The notes under the pieces were generated by a model. It made no database searches and was not told where the DNA came from. It saw nothing but the letters and a program-made list of their open reading frames with translations. The position numbers and the translations under genes were made by a program. From positions 3,067,501 through 3,131,500 of the forward strand of contig NC_019684.1 in assembly GCF_000316645.1 (NCBI RefSeq): 64,000 bases of DNA, written 5' to 3'. Within the stretch, counting starts at the first letter, position 1; every line of letters starts with the position of its first letter. This document shows positions 35,138 to 45,622 of the stretch, one piece after another. Source of the stretch: Nostoc sp. PCC 7524. GTDB lineage: Bacteria > Cyanobacteriota > Cyanobacteriia > Cyanobacteriales > Nostocaceae.

Positions 35138-35172
35138 CTCCAGCCATGAAATATGCGTTATCCAAAAACCTT

Positions 35173-35201
35173 GTAGAGACGTAGCACTCCTACGCCTCTA
35201 C
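35173..35201 (-). terminator. Inverted repeat after ppc
   Basis: GTAGAGACGTAG (35173-35184) and CTACGCCTCTAC (35190-35201) form a 12-bp stem with one mismatch, 13 bases past the ppc stop. A related sequence follows zipN at 61181-61208, so it is a dispersed repeat probably serving as a terminator. Confidence 0.55.
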
Positions 35202-35213
35202 ATGATTTATCAA

Positions 35214-38200
35214 TCAACCTGTATTTCTCATCCCTGCGGCAATACCGTTAATGGTTAATAGTGCGCCTCTGAGTAACTCGCCTTTGCTGTAACGCGAATG
35301 AATTACGCCGGAGGTGGCAATATTTTTGGATTGGCGCAGGCGCTTGAGGAGGGAAACTTGGATAAAACCAAGGGGGACGATTGTACCGTTGCGTAACTGT
35401 ACAGAACGTTGTAGCACGGGATCGCCATCTAATAACCGATGATGATCGGTAATTTTGAGAACTAAATCCCTAGTAAGGTAGAATTCACTGGCAATTTGCT
35501 CAAACACTTTTTCAAACCGGGCTTTGTCTTCTGGGTTAGATAATTCTTGGACGTAATGGCGTGCCATTTGCATATCTACCTTTGCCAGTGTCATTTCCGC
35601 TTTGGAAATGACCATTTTGAAGAACGGCCACTTAACGTAAAAGTAGCGGAGTAATTTTAGGTGTTCTTCTGCTTCTTCACCCAAAAATTCTTGTAAAGCT
35701 GTACCTACACCGTACCAAGAAGGTAGCAAAAAGCGGGTTTGTGTCCAACTAAATACCCAGGGGATAGCGCGGAGACTGCTTAAATCTTTTTTGCCAGAGG
35801 GACGACGGGCGGGACGAGAACTAATTTGTAGCTGGCTGATTTCTTCAATTGGGGTGACTTGGTGGAAAAAATCAATAAAATCCGGCTGTTCGTAAATTAA
35901 AGCACGATAATGTTGCCGCGATCGCGCTGCCAATTCTTCCATAATCTCGTTCCAAGGTTCGATGTCATCAAACCCTGTCCGTAACAAGCTGGCTTGAATT
36001 ACTGCCGTGGTGATGGTTTCCAGGTTGTATAAAGCCAAATCTAGTAAGGAGTATTTGGAAGCTAACACTTCCCCTTGTTCCGTAATCTTGATGCGGCCGT
36101 TGATACTATGGCCTGGTTGTGCCAAAATTGCTTCGTGGGCAGGGCCGCCTCCTCGTCCTACAGAACCGCCGCGTCCATGAAAAATGCGGAGCTTAACGCC
36201 GTATTCTTCAGCTATCTTTTGCAAGGATTTTTGGGCTTTGTGAATTTCCCAGTTACTACTTAAGAAACCAGAATCTTTGTTACTGTCAGAATACCCCAGC
36301 ATTACCTCCTGTAAGTCAGGGGTGAGAGAAAACGCCTCGGTGGGGAGGGGGAGATGGGGCGAGGGAGGTAGGGTTTCTTGGCTACCGTTGAGTACGGCGT
36401 AACCACCTGCTAACAAGGCACGATATAAAGGAAGTTCAAACAGTTGCCGCATGATGCTGCGGGAACGTTGCAAGTCTTCGACTGTTTCAAATAATGGTAC
36501 AACGTGAATTGTGCCGACCGCGATCGCCGGATCAAATAATCTGGCTTCCTTGGCTAATAGCAACACTTCCAGGACATCGCTTACCTGACGACACATACTA
36601 ATGATGTAGGTTTTGCAGATGTTCACGCCAAATTCTTGCTGTAGCGATCGCACTACCCGGAAGGTTTTAATGACATCATTAGTCTTATCAGAAAATGGCA
36701 ACTCTGATGAGATTAAGGGGCGGCGGGTTTGGAGTTCACTGGTTAACCATTCAACGCGCTGCTCTTCCGAGAGTTCGTTGTAAGGTTGGGGCAGAATTTG
36801 TAGGTATTCCAGAATCTCGTTTAAAGCATCTGAGTGTCGGGAAGATTCTTGGCGGATGTCTAGCTGGGTGAGATGAAAGTCAAAAATTTCGACTTGACAG
36901 ATGAGATTATCTAACTCTCGACAACTTAATCCGGTTTCCGTCAAGTTACGCTGAATCAAGCGCAGTTCCGCCAAAAACTCTGCACCAGAACGGTACATAG
37001 GGCTATCTTCATTGGTGGGAGTTTCGCCCTTATACAAAGCTAAATTGCGATCGCGGGTATTTTCCAACCGCTTCAGGACATAAGATAGCTTGAGGCGATA
37101 GGGTTCTTGGCGATATCTTAACGCTAGTGCGTCGTAAACTTCACTTAACTGGGATTGATCTAACTCCAGAGACTCCAGCAAATCTGGTAAAACATCACTC
37201 CAGTGCATAGAAATACTCAGTAATTCAATCAATTGTTTGACTGACTTGATATATCTCTCTAGCACCATTTTGCGCTGATAGCAGGCTGTCTGCCAGCTCA
37301 CTTCCGGGGTGACAGATGGATTTCCATCCCTATCTGAACCTACCCAAGAACCAAAGGAACAAAAATCTGTACTTGGTGGTTCTAGCCAAGGAAATGTTTT
37401 CCCCAAGGAGTATTTGAAGCGTTTATACAGTTGAGGGATACCATCAAATAATACTTCTTGGAAGTAGTGCAAGGCATAATCTACTTCATCCAAAACCGTA
37501 GGCTTAAACTGGTGCAGTTCATCAGTGCGCCACCAGAGGCGAATTTCTTCTAATAGTTTTTCCCGTAGTTCTCCTGCTTCCCAAGGGTAGCCGCTACCAT
37601 TATTAGCGCCAGTTTCCACAGCATCGAGTTGTTGCAGCAATTTGACTACCTGCCGTTGTTTATCGCGGATGGTGTGGCGGACAATTTCCGTCGGGTGGGC
37701 TGTAAATACCAAACGCACGTCCAACTGGGAAATCAAGCGTTGAATCTGTTGGGGTGGGACATTCAACTTATGTAATAGGGGAAATAGAGCGGCGAATGTG
37801 CCTCTTTGTCTATTTTGTTCTCTAGAAGAACCATTTTTTGTTAGCCAATCCATGCCTCCAGCACCATTTAAGGTGAAATCATCTTCATTTTGGTTGGAGG
37901 AATAGTTAATATTGTGAGAATTTTCCTGATGGGCTAATTCTTGTTCTACTTCCGAGTAGCGAGTTAATTGCTGCTTTTGTTCGTATTCCTGCTCTATGAT
38001 GTTGATCAGCTGAAAATACAAAGCAAAACCCCGTGCTGCTCTGATCGCTTCGTTAATATTTAACTGTTCAATCAATTTGACAGCAGAAGTGGCTTGATCT
38101 TTTGTCGCTTGTCCTTCTGGTGAACACAAGTCACGCAACTGCCGCAATAGATCCACCATATTCTGCCCGCATTCTTGCCGGAGTACGGACTCCCACAATT

Positions 38201-38291
38201 CTTCTACGATTTGCAGACGACGGCGCAAAAATAATTCTGAGGCGGGGTATAGATTGGCAGATTCAGATAGAGAGTATAAAACAGAACTCAT
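35214..38291 (-). CDS. ppc: Phosphoenolpyruvate carboxylase
   Basis: A 1025-residue enzyme starting [20 protein letters not shown]; an upstream in-frame ATG at 38357 would add 22 residues with no family match. Hallmarks: the catalytic-histidine motif [40 protein letters not shown], the mobile-loop [14 protein letters not shown] and the C-terminal GMRNTG. The enzyme fixes bicarbonate onto PEP to give oxaloacetate, feeding amino-acid synthesis. The plant phosphorylation site is absent, as expected. An insertion after residue 130 ([15 protein letters not shown]) is low in complexity. Confidence 0.98.
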   Translation of the reverse strand: MSSVLYSLSESANLYPASELFLRRRLQIVEELWESVLRQECGQNMVDLLRQLRDLCSPEGQATKDQATSAVKLIEQLNINEAIRAARGFALYFQLINIIEQEYEQKQQLTRYSEVEQELAHQENSHNINYSSNQNEDDFTLNGAGGMDWLTKNGSSREQNRQRGTFAALFPLLHKLNVPPQQIQRLISQLDVRLVFTAHPTEIVRHTIRDKQRQVVKLLQQLDAVETGANNGSGYPWEAGELREKLLEEIRLWWRTDELHQFKPTVLDEVDYALHYFQEVLFDGIPQLYKRFKYSLGKTFPWLEPPSTDFCSFGSWVGSDRDGNPSVTPEVSWQTACYQRKMVLERYIKSVKQLIELLSISMHWSDVLPDLLESLELDQSQLSEVYDALALRYRQEPYRLKLSYVLKRLENTRDRNLALYKGETPTNEDSPMYRSGAEFLAELRLIQRNLTETGLSCRELDNLICQVEIFDFHLTQLDIRQESSRHSDALNEILEYLQILPQPYNELSEEQRVEWLTSELQTRRPLISSELPFSDKTNDVIKTFRVVRSLQQEFGVNICKTYIISMCRQVSDVLEVLLLAKEARLFDPAIAVGTIHVVPLFETVEDLQRSRSIMRQLFELPLYRALLAGGYAVLNGSQETLPPSPHLPLPTEAFSLTPDLQEVMLGYSDSNKDSGFLSSNWEIHKAQKSLQKIAEEYGVKLRIFHGRGGSVGRGGGPAHEAILAQPGHSINGRIKITEQGEVLASKYSLLDLALYNLETITTAVIQASLLRTGFDDIEPWNEIMEELAARSRQHYRALIYEQPDFIDFFHQVTPIEEISQLQISSRPARRPSGKKDLSSLRAIPWVFSWTQTRFLLPSWYGVGTALQEFLGEEAEEHLKLLRYFYVKWPFFKMVISKAEMTLAKVDMQMARHYVQELSNPEDKARFEKVFEQIASEFYLTRDLVLKITDHHRLLDGDPVLQRSVQLRNGTIVPLGFIQVSLLKRLRQSKNIATSGVIHSRYSKGELLRGALLTINGIAAGMRNTG

Positions 38292-38464
38292 ATTTGCTTC
38301 TCTTGTAAAGCCGATTGCTGTCCGACGGTGTGCCGCTACGCGGAAGTCAAAATTCAAAAGTCAAAATTCTTAATCTAGTAAGCTTTTGGGGCATTTTGAA
38401 TCAGGATTCTGTTGACATCGCATTAAGCAGTTTTTGGTAAGTATATTTTTTTAACTTTGATGAT

Positions 38465-38689
38465 TTAATCAGTTACATCTGGAAAGGGAAGAATAGGCAG
38501 GCGATCGCCGCGAAATAATTCTTCACTGGCTTGTCCTAGGGATTCTAGGGCTTTTACTGAAACTTTTCCAGTGGTGAGCAGCAGTAGTATAGACGCTGAA
38601 CCTAGTTGTAAGAGGAGAGATTGGGGAATGCTAAACAGAACCAAATTCAATCCGGAGTTATCTGTGGACTGTTGGGTAGTAGGAGGCAT
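38465..38689 (-). CDS. Small protein with one membrane segment, unknown function
   Basis: A 74-residue protein: polar start (PPTTQQSTDNSGLNL), a hydrophobic stretch LVLFSIPQSLLLQLGSASIL, then KALESLGQASEELFRGDRLP. It is probably a single-pass membrane protein. No family recognised. It ends 173 bp upstream of the ppc start on the same strand, so co-expression is possible. Confidence 0.5.
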   Translation of the reverse strand: MPPTTQQSTDNSGLNLVLFSIPQSLLLQLGSASILLLLTTGKVSVKALESLGQASEELFRGDRLPILPFPDVTD

Positions 38690-38905
38690 TGTTTGTTTTT
38701 AGTAATTGGCCAAAGAGTAGAATGAAACGCAAAACTTCAAATCTGTATGACTTGCAACCTTATAAGACTATTCTGTCTCACTTAGCAAGCCCAAAAGGTA
38801 ACAAAAGTGTTAACAAAAAACTGCAAAATGTGATAGACCTATGGTTCTAGTTTACAAGTGCAGGCACTATCCCCCAACAATCACTTCCTGTAAAGTTAAC
38901 TGCCC

Positions 38906-41905
38906 ATGAAAACATTAATATCAGATAGCCAGCAATCCTTATTGCAATGGGTCAGCCAAGCAACAGGGATTAACAGTTTCGGGGTAAAAGTCCGATTACG
39001 GGGAAATGACCTTCATATTCTGTGTGAAGGGTCAGAGTGTCCTCAACGCTGGCGTACTCTATCCGACTTGCTTCATGCACTCCAGCAAACAAACTTAGAT
39101 GCCTTAACAAGCAGCGAACAACCCTCAATATACCAAGTATTCGTCTACGGGCGAAAGAAAGGGGAATATCGTCCCCAATGGTGTCATAAAGTTTACTTAA
39201 ATCAACTAGAACGCCATTTAGAACAGGTAGAACAGGCTTTATTAGAAGACGCTGCTAAAGCCCCTGGAGGGGCGCTGATCATTTCTAATGAAAGTTTGGC
39301 ACGCCGGGGTGATCCTAATGCTATTGCCCGCTATCTCAGCGAAACTCTAAGTGCTATGGGGGTGGCGGTACAGGTACAAGTCAAGCAGCACCAATTAAGT
39401 GACGGTAATACGGCTGTATTTGATCGTCTGTGGATATTTTGTCAGTCGAGTTATAGTCCTGATCCTTCCTTGTTGGCAGAACCAGTAGCCCAGCAATTGC
39501 GACAGTTGAAGTTGTCTGGCTACAAAGATGCCGTGATTGTTTCCCAAATTACTGGTGAGACAAAACATGAGTGGCGGTTACGAATTGACTTAACGCCGCC
39601 AGAGGTGATGCTGAAAGAGTGGGCGCGGTGGGGTGATGTGCAGGCGATCGCCCGACTGTTAACCGCAGTATTATCAGAGTTACAAATTAATGTCCAAGTT
39701 TCTCTACAAGAATCAACTTTACATATTTTTTGTGTACCAGCTGTTCCCAATGGAGAAGATTCCCGCGCCCCAGGAAAGGCAGTTTGTTTAGAAAAAATAT
39801 CACAACAACTGGAAGCGATCGCACCCCAAGGTATTCTGGCGGCTACGGTTTACGGACAGAAAACCCCTGACGATAAACAACCAGAATGGATTGATTGGCT
39901 GACTTTACCTGCTAAAGAATATCCAGCTTTGGCTATCCCAGCTTTAGAATTAGCAACTGACGGTGATGAACCGGCAATTATTTTCTTACTAGAACGCCTA
40001 CTTAACCCTAATCTGGATCGCAAGTTAAAAACAGGTGGATTACGAGTTTTGCTGCTGCGGAAAGATGATTTATTTCACATTATGTGTGATGCACCAATTT
40101 GTCCCAGTCGCAAACAAGTAGCGCCGAAAGTTACCCAGTTTATTCGCCAATTAAATATTGCTGGGATTGCTGGTGTCAGGGTTTATGGTAGACGTGCTGG
40201 TAATAAAGAACCTTTTTGGCATCATGGCGTAGATTTAGCCCAACGCCAACGCTTAGTTCCAGAAGCTACCCCAGAATTTGCCGCTACGGCTGAATATGTC
40301 AGTGAATTAATCACCCAAGACAACGACGAACCAATTTTACGTCCTGACTTAACTACGGAAGAAGTTCACAGTTTTGTCACCGAAGTGGCGAGGGATTGGG
40401 TAACAACTGCAACTACAACAGTCAAAAAATGGCTGTTGCATACCCAGCTATTTACAGAAAGTGATCAATCAGGCAGCCAAATTCCTGATGCTCAAGGAAT
40501 TAAAGTTGCCTTAGTTTGGGGTACTCTAGGCTTACTGCTGACCTTGCAAACTGATTGGATCTTGGGTTACATCGTCACTCGCACTCTACCAAGTAACAAT
40601 GTGGTATCTCCATCATCTTCTGGGCAAAATTCATCTGTAAACGAGAGAGATCAGCAAAACGAAAGAACAGCATTTTTCACCAGTAATCCTCAGCAGAAAA
40701 ATTCCACCTTTAATGCTTCTGGTTTTACTCAAGAAGATGACAGCCAGCCTAAAAATCTAAACGCTGCACCCTTAAGAAAAAAAGCAAGTGCTACAGCAAT
40801 TTTGTTAGCTGCGCGGTCTTCCATGCCCAGCTTTAATGTTAGGCAATTAGATGAGCAACTAGCTTTATATAGACAACGTATTGCCAGAAAGGGTAAACCT
40901 GCCGACGTGTTAATTATCGGTTCTTCCCGTGCGCTGAGAGGAATTGATCCAATGGCTTTATCTAAAGCCTTAGCACGTCAAGGTTATCCCAATGTGGACA
41001 TATTTAATTTTGGTATTAATGGTGCAACTGCCCAAGTTGTAGATTTTGTGATTCGTCAAGTTTTACAACCATCAGAATTACCCAAATTAATTTTGTGGGC
41101 AGACGGTTCTCGTGCTTTTAATAGTGGTCGTGACGACTTAACATTTAAAGCGATCGCTACATCTAAAGGTTATGAATATATCTTACAGAAAGCACAAACT
41201 TCTCCCAGTAGCGATGACTCAGCAACAACTCAGGCAAATGCTGCTGCAAGTGAGAAAACCACACCCCAGCCAGAAATTAATCCCTATCAAGCTCTTAATC
41301 AATCTTTCAATCAAATTCTTGCTACAGTTTCCCTGAGCTATCAGAACCGCAACCATGTTAAAGCTTTACTCCAAAAACAATTGGAGTCTTTGCCGATATT
41401 GAGTGAATCGCAAAATAACCAATCACCAATACAGGCAAATACAGATAATGCTGAAGATGAAAATAATTTATTACAAGCAGTAGATTTTGATGGTTTCTTG
41501 CCTTTATCCGTACGCTTTCATCCTGCAAGATACTATCAAAAACATCCTAGAGTTTCTGGTAAATATGATAACGACTATAAAGCTTTTCAAATGGGGGGAG
41601 AACAAGACGCTGCTTTACAAGATTTATTGCAGTTTACCCAATCTCAAAATATTCCTTTAGTCTTTATTAATCTACCCCTCACAGCAGAATATTTAGATTC
41701 ATTTCGTCGCCCACATGAGCAAGAATTTCAGAGGTATATGTTAAAACTAGCCACGACTCCTAACTTTATTTATCGAGATTTAAGTGAACTATGGCCAAAA
41801 GCCCATGACTACTTTTCTGACCCCAGCCACCTGAACCGTTTTGGTGCTTACGAAGTTTCACAAAAGCTAGCCAATGACCCGATGATTTCCTGGCCAGTGA
41901 AGTAG
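38906..41905 (+). CDS. 999-residue SGNH/DUF1574-like protein with a repeated N-terminal module
   Basis: Residues 1-470 contain about four copies of a 110-130 residue module with the recurring pattern hydrophobic-R-x-(D/N)-LHI-C, CP, L--L, GI, V-VYGR and P-W (copies near 1-110, 115-235, 236-350 and 352-460). A membrane helix lies near 530-552 (VALVWGTLGLLLTLQTDWIL). Residues 660-999 are an SGNH-hydrolase-like domain with VLIIGSSRALRGIDP (nucleophile serine) and DPSHLNRFGA (Asp-x-x-His). The MBOAT gene follows 74 bp later. Together they resemble the DltD/DltB and AlgJ/AlgI pairs, so O-acylation of a surface glycan is likely. The repeated module has no known role. Confidence 0.75.
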   Translation: MKTLISDSQQSLLQWVSQATGINSFGVKVRLRGNDLHILCEGSECPQRWRTLSDLLHALQQTNLDALTSSEQPSIYQVFVYGRKKGEYRPQWCHKVYLNQLERHLEQVEQALLEDAAKAPGGALIISNESLARRGDPNAIARYLSETLSAMGVAVQVQVKQHQLSDGNTAVFDRLWIFCQSSYSPDPSLLAEPVAQQLRQLKLSGYKDAVIVSQITGETKHEWRLRIDLTPPEVMLKEWARWGDVQAIARLLTAVLSELQINVQVSLQESTLHIFCVPAVPNGEDSRAPGKAVCLEKISQQLEAIAPQGILAATVYGQKTPDDKQPEWIDWLTLPAKEYPALAIPALELATDGDEPAIIFLLERLLNPNLDRKLKTGGLRVLLLRKDDLFHIMCDAPICPSRKQVAPKVTQFIRQLNIAGIAGVRVYGRRAGNKEPFWHHGVDLAQRQRLVPEATPEFAATAEYVSELITQDNDEPILRPDLTTEEVHSFVTEVARDWVTTATTTVKKWLLHTQLFTESDQSGSQIPDAQGIKVALVWGTLGLLLTLQTDWILGYIVTRTLPSNNVVSPSSSGQNSSVNERDQQNERTAFFTSNPQQKNSTFNASGFTQEDDSQPKNLNAAPLRKKASATAILLAARSSMPSFNVRQLDEQLALYRQRIARKGKPADVLIIGSSRALRGIDPMALSKALARQGYPNVDIFNFGINGATAQVVDFVIRQVLQPSELPKLILWADGSRAFNSGRDDLTFKAIATSKGYEYILQKAQTSPSSDDSATTQANAAASEKTTPQPEINPYQALNQSFNQILATVSLSYQNRNHVKALLQKQLESLPILSESQNNQSPIQANTDNAEDENNLLQAVDFDGFLPLSVRFHPARYYQKHPRVSGKYDNDYKAFQMGGEQDAALQDLLQFTQSQNIPLVFINLPLTAEYLDSFRRPHEQEFQRYMLKLATTPNFIYRDLSELWPKAHDYFSDPSHLNRFGAYEVSQKLANDPMISWPVK

Positions 41906-41979
41906 ATAAGGCATGGGGCATTGGATAGAAAAAATAGAAGAAGAAGAATAATTAATGATTATTAACTATTAACTAAAAT

Positions 41980-43479
41980 ATGAACTTTATATCTATCATT
42001 TACGGAATTTTTCTACTGAGTGTTATAGGAATTTATTGGTCTTTTGTCCGTCAGCAAATGCGGCTATGGACTTTACTAATTGCTAGTCTGATATTCTACG
42101 CATCCCTCAGCTTTCAATATGTACCACTGCTATTAACTCTCACTTTTATTAACTTTCAGTTAGGTAGAGAAATTGGTAAAAACACTACACCAGGAAAACA
42201 TAATCAAGAATGGGAAATTTCTAATGAAGAATGGCAGTTTGCTAATGTAGATTGGAATCGCCGCCGTTGGAAATTATTATGGTTTGGTATAGGTATAAAT
42301 GTTGTAATTTTATTAACGTTTAAATATATAAATGGGTTACTAAAATTAATTTTTGATTTGCCAACTAACTCGCTAGATGGCTCTTTAAAAATTATTGCTC
42401 CTTTGGGAATTTCTTTTTTCACCTTTGAGTGTATTGCCTATTTAGTAGATGTCTATCGTGGTGCGCCTGCCACCAATCAATTTCTCAAATTTGCCACATA
42501 CAAATTATTTTTTGCCAAATTGATTTCTGGCCCCATTACTCGCTATCACAATCTAGCCAGTCAATTTAACGTCCAAGAATTTCCCACTACTGAGCAAGTG
42601 TCAGAAGCATTGTGGTTAATTGCTAGAGGTGCTGTGAAAAAAGGGATTTTGGCAGATAATTTAGGTGTATTTGTCGATTTATGTTTTGGGAATCTACAAC
42701 GGGCTGGTAGCAACGACTTATGGCTGGCGACTCTTGCCTATGGTTTGCAGTTGTATTTAGATTTCAGTGGTTATGTAGATATTGCCCGTGGAAGTGCTTT
42801 GCTGTTTGGTTTGGTGCTACCAGAAAATTTTGATTTTCCCTACTTCAGCACTAGCATTGCGGAATTTTGGCGACGTTGGCACATGACTTTAGGAGATTGG
42901 TTACGTAACTATGTCTACTTTCCTTTAGGCGGTTCTCGTCAAGGTTTAATTCGCACCTGCTGGAATCTATTTATTGTCATGCTCATCGCTGGGATTTGGC
43001 ACGGCTCTGTTTGGGGTTTTATTGTTTGGGGTGTGTATCACGGTTTAGCTTTGGTGGTGCATCGATTGACTGATGTCGTGAGCGATCGCTATGAAAAATT
43101 AGAGCTATTCTGGCAAAATCCTCTAGGTGTAGTTATTGCTTGGCTATTAACCCAATTGATGGTATTCACATCTTGGATTTGGTTCCGTCTGCCAAACTTG
43201 CAAGACTCTTCTTGGGTATTTCAGCACCTTTGGGGACAGACTGCTGATGCCCAGTTTTATCAAAAAGTCTATATTGAAGCCCTGAATACTAGCCCCAATC
43301 AAATTGCTTGGATGATGGGAATTTTGGCTATGTTCATGGGTATAACTTATATCTTTAAAGGTAGACTCAAGCTAGACTTGAACTGGCCTCTAAAATTGGT
43401 ATTTGTGCCTCTATTTCTCTACGCTGTCTGGTTATTTGCTCCAGAGGGCAGCCTTCCTTATATTTACTTCGATTTTTAA
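41980..43479 (+). CDS. MBOAT-family O-acyltransferase (AlgI-like)
   Basis: A 499-residue protein with about ten hydrophobic segments. GISFFTFECIAYLVDVYRG, the KLISGPITRYHN segment, EFWRRWHMTLGDWLRNYVYFPLGGSR and AGIWHGSVWGFIVWGVYHG are the MBOAT signature, with the conserved membrane histidine in the last motif. AlgI and DltB proteins pass acyl groups across the membrane to an extracytoplasmic acyltransferase. The gene just upstream carries that SGNH-type partner, so the two probably form one O-acylation system. Confidence 0.93.
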   Translation: MNFISIIYGIFLLSVIGIYWSFVRQQMRLWTLLIASLIFYASLSFQYVPLLLTLTFINFQLGREIGKNTTPGKHNQEWEISNEEWQFANVDWNRRRWKLLWFGIGINVVILLTFKYINGLLKLIFDLPTNSLDGSLKIIAPLGISFFTFECIAYLVDVYRGAPATNQFLKFATYKLFFAKLISGPITRYHNLASQFNVQEFPTTEQVSEALWLIARGAVKKGILADNLGVFVDLCFGNLQRAGSNDLWLATLAYGLQLYLDFSGYVDIARGSALLFGLVLPENFDFPYFSTSIAEFWRRWHMTLGDWLRNYVYFPLGGSRQGLIRTCWNLFIVMLIAGIWHGSVWGFIVWGVYHGLALVVHRLTDVVSDRYEKLELFWQNPLGVVIAWLLTQLMVFTSWIWFRLPNLQDSSWVFQHLWGQTADAQFYQKVYIEALNTSPNQIAWMMGILAMFMGITYIFKGRLKLDLNWPLKLVFVPLFLYAVWLFAPEGSLPYIYFDF

Positions 43480-43625
43480 TCACAGCAAGTAGTTTATTGA
43501 ACATATTCAGTCAACACACAATCTGTAATGAGTATTATTTTATAAGTAAATCTAATTAATAGATTGGCAATACATAAGAACTTTGTTTATTGAAATTGCG
43601 TAAATAGATGTAAAGTTTATGAGAC

Positions 43626-43646
43626 AGGCGTTAATTTTACACGCCT
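43626..43646 (+). promoter_or_regulatory. psbA: Small hairpin in the psbA 5' leader
   Basis: AGGCG (43626-43630) pairs with CGCCT (43642-43646), 38 bases before the psbA ATG. No Shine-Dalgarno sequence precedes that ATG (AATCATAAAAAA), so leader structure may matter for translation. Short stem, weak evidence. Confidence 0.3.
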
Positions 43647-43683
43647 AATTCATTTGGTAAACATTCCAAGCAATCATAAAAAA

Positions 43684-44766
43684 ATGACCACAACCTTACA
43701 ACAGCGCAAAAGCGCCAATGTATGGGAGCAGTTCTGCGAGTGGATCACCAGCACCGACAACCGGATTTACATCGGTTGGTTCGGCGTGTTAATGATCCCC
43801 ACCCTGCTAGCTGCAACCACCTGCTTCATCATCGCCTTCATCGCTGCACCTCCAGTAGACATCGATGGTATCCGCGAACCAGTTGCAGGTTCTTTAATCT
43901 ACGGAAACAACATCATCTCTGGTGCAGTTGTTCCTTCTTCTAACGCTATCGGTTTGCACTTCTACCCCATCTGGGAAGCAGCTTCCTTAGATGAGTGGTT
44001 GTACAACGGTGGTCCTTACCAATTGGTAATTTTCCACTTCTTGATCGGTTGCGCTTGCTACCTAGGTCGTCAGTGGGAATTGTCCTACCGCTTAGGTATG
44101 CGTCCTTGGATCTGCGTAGCATACTCTGCACCTTTGGCATCTGCTACAGCAGTATTCTTGATCTACCCCATCGGTCAAGGTTCCTTCTCTGACGGTATGC
44201 CCTTGGGTATCTCCGGCACCTTCAACTTCATGATCGTGTTCCAAGCAGAACACAACATCCTGATGCACCCCTTCCACATGTTAGGTGTGGCTGGTGTATT
44301 CGGCGGTAGCTTGTTCTCTGCAATGCACGGTTCCTTGGTAACTTCCTCCTTGGTGCGTGAAACCACCGAAACCGAATCTCAAAACTACGGTTACAAATTC
44401 GGTCAAGAAGAAGAAACCTACAACATCGTTGCAGCCCACGGCTACTTCGGTCGTTTGATCTTCCAATACGCATCTTTCAACAACAGCCGTTCCTTGCACT
44501 TCTTCTTGGCTGCATGGCCAGTAGTAGGCATCTGGTTCACCGCATTGGGCATCAGCACAATGGCGTTCAACTTGAACGGTTTCAACTTCAACCAATCCGT
44601 GATTGACTCCCAAGGTCGCGTTATCAACACCTGGGCTGATATCATCAACCGCGCTAACTTGGGTATGGAAGTAATGCACGAGCGTAACGCTCACAACTTC
44701 CCCTTAGACTTGGCTGCTGGTGAAGTTGCTCCTGTTGCTTTAACTGCACCTGCAATCAACGGCTAA
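43684..44766 (+). CDS. psbA: Photosystem II reaction-centre protein D1
   Basis: A 360-residue D1 protein from ATG 43684 ([20 protein letters not shown]); an in-frame ATG at 43654 is spurious. Residue 130 is glutamine (YLGRQWELS), the D1:1 or low-light type, and Asp170 is in SFSDGMPLG. The manganese-cluster ligands H332, E333, H337 and D342 lie in [14 protein letters not shown]. The C-terminal 16 residues after Ala344 ([16 protein letters not shown]) are removed by CtpA. D1 binds the primary pigments and QB. The codon use is highly biased (GGT, TTG, AAC), as for very strongly expressed genes. Confidence 0.99.
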   Translation: MTTTLQQRKSANVWEQFCEWITSTDNRIYIGWFGVLMIPTLLAATTCFIIAFIAAPPVDIDGIREPVAGSLIYGNNIISGAVVPSSNAIGLHFYPIWEAASLDEWLYNGGPYQLVIFHFLIGCACYLGRQWELSYRLGMRPWICVAYSAPLASATAVFLIYPIGQGSFSDGMPLGISGTFNFMIVFQAEHNILMHPFHMLGVAGVFGGSLFSAMHGSLVTSSLVRETTETESQNYGYKFGQEEETYNIVAAHGYFGRLIFQYASFNNSRSLHFFLAAWPVVGIWFTALGISTMAFNLNGFNFNQSVIDSQGRVINTWADIINRANLGMEVMHERNAHNFPLDLAAGEVAPVALTAPAING

Positions 44767-44786
44767 TCTTCAAGCTTTAGCTAAAT

Positions 44787-44819
44787 AAAAAGCGTTCCTC
44801 TTTCTGAGGGACGCTTTTT
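44787..44819 (+). terminator. Rho-independent terminator of psbA
   Basis: AAAAAGCGTTCCTC pairs with GAGGGACGCTTTTT around a TTTCT loop, with one G-T pair and a closing T-run followed by GCTTTT. It lies 21 bases after the stop. Confidence 0.92.
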
Positions 44820-44835
44820 GCTTTTGATTAAGTTC

Positions 44836-44885
44836 GTAGTAAGGACTTTAGTCCTGAAAAGCGTGAGGACTAAAGTCCTTACTAC
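44836..44885. repeat. Perfect 20-bp inverted repeat between psbA and recR
   Basis: GTAGTAAGGACTTTAGTCCT at 44836-44855 and its exact reverse complement at 44866-44885 enclose 10 bases. Each arm is itself nearly palindromic (AGGACT/AGTCCT). It looks like a dispersed palindromic element of the REP or small MITE type. Confidence 0.9.
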
Positions 44886-44946
44886 AAACCCTGCTAAAAA
44901 TGGCATGATAGTTAAGGTATAAACTAAGCATTCTGGAGATACGACT

Positions 44947-45543
44947 ACGGTTTACGCACGTCCTTTAGCAAGATTAATTGAACAGTTGCAACGCCTACCC
45001 GGAGTCGGCCCCAAATCTGCCCAGAGATTGGCTTTGCATATTTTGAAGCGTCCGGAAGCGGAAGTCGAGGCTTTGGCGCAAGCTTTGATTGATGCGAAAA
45101 AACAAGTGGGTTTATGTTCTGTTTGTTTTCATCTGTCGGCTGAACCTGTTTGTGAAATTTGTCGTAACCCCAACCGTGATAATCAGACTATTTGTGTAGT
45201 AGCTGATTCCCGTGATGTGATTGCGCTGGAAAAAACCCGTGAGTATAGGGGTAAATATCATGTTTTGGGTGGGGTGATTTCTCCTATAGATGGTATTGGC
45301 CCAGAACAGTTGAATGTGCAAGCTTTGGTAAGGCGGGTAAGTCAGCAGAAACCGCAAGAAGTGATTATGGCGATTAGTCCTAGTGTTGAGGGGGAAACTA
45401 CGACATTATATTTGGGACAGTTACTTAAGCCATTTACGAAGGTGACGCGCATTGCTTTTGGTTTACCTGTGGGCGGTGATTTGGAATACGCTGATGAGGT
45501 GACTTTGGCGAGGGCTTTGGAAGGAAGAAGAGAGTTGGATTAG
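44947..45543 (+). CDS. recR: Recombination protein RecR with a non-standard (ACG) start
   Basis: The protein has the RecR layout: helix-hairpin-helix [18 protein letters not shown], a four-cysteine zinc finger (C-SVC...C-IC) and a Toprim domain ([30 protein letters not shown]). It works with RecO and RecF in recombinational repair. The first standard start codon is TTG 44986, but family homology extends upstream ([20 protein letters not shown]). The frame is bounded by TAA at 44920-44922 and contains no ATG, GTG or TTG before 44986. ACG at 44947 lies 8 bases after GGAG (44935-44938) and gives the normal length of 198 residues; ACG at 44941 is an alternative. Confidence 0.85.
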   Translation, partial: TVYARPLARLIEQLQRLPGVGPKSAQRLALHILKRPEAEVEALAQALIDAKKQVGLCSVCFHLSAEPVCEICRNPNRDNQTICVVADSRDVIALEKTREYRGKYHVLGGVISPIDGIGPEQLNVQALVRRVSQQKPQEVIMAISPSVEGETTTLYLGQLLKPFTKVTRIAFGLPVGGDLEYADEVTLARALEGRRELD

Positions 45544-45552
45544 AGTGTTTTA

Positions 45553-45616
45553 ACGCAGAGGGGCGCGGAGTTCACGCGGAGGTACGCGGAGTATGTTTTC
45601 TCTCTGCGCCTCTGCG
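45553..45616. terminator. Inverted repeat between convergent recR and SWIM genes
   Basis: ACGCAGAGGGGCGCGGAG near 45553 and CTCTGCGCCTCTGCGT ending at 45616 form a long, slightly imperfect stem. The sequence is of the CTCTGCGCCTCTGCG spacer type common in filamentous cyanobacteria, and it may end transcription both ways. Confidence 0.6.
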
Positions 45617-45622
45617 TGAGAT

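Noticed and set aside
43946..44694. Several long reverse frames inside psbA
   Set aside because: They are shadows of the strong codon bias of psbA; none has a ribosome site or family resemblance.
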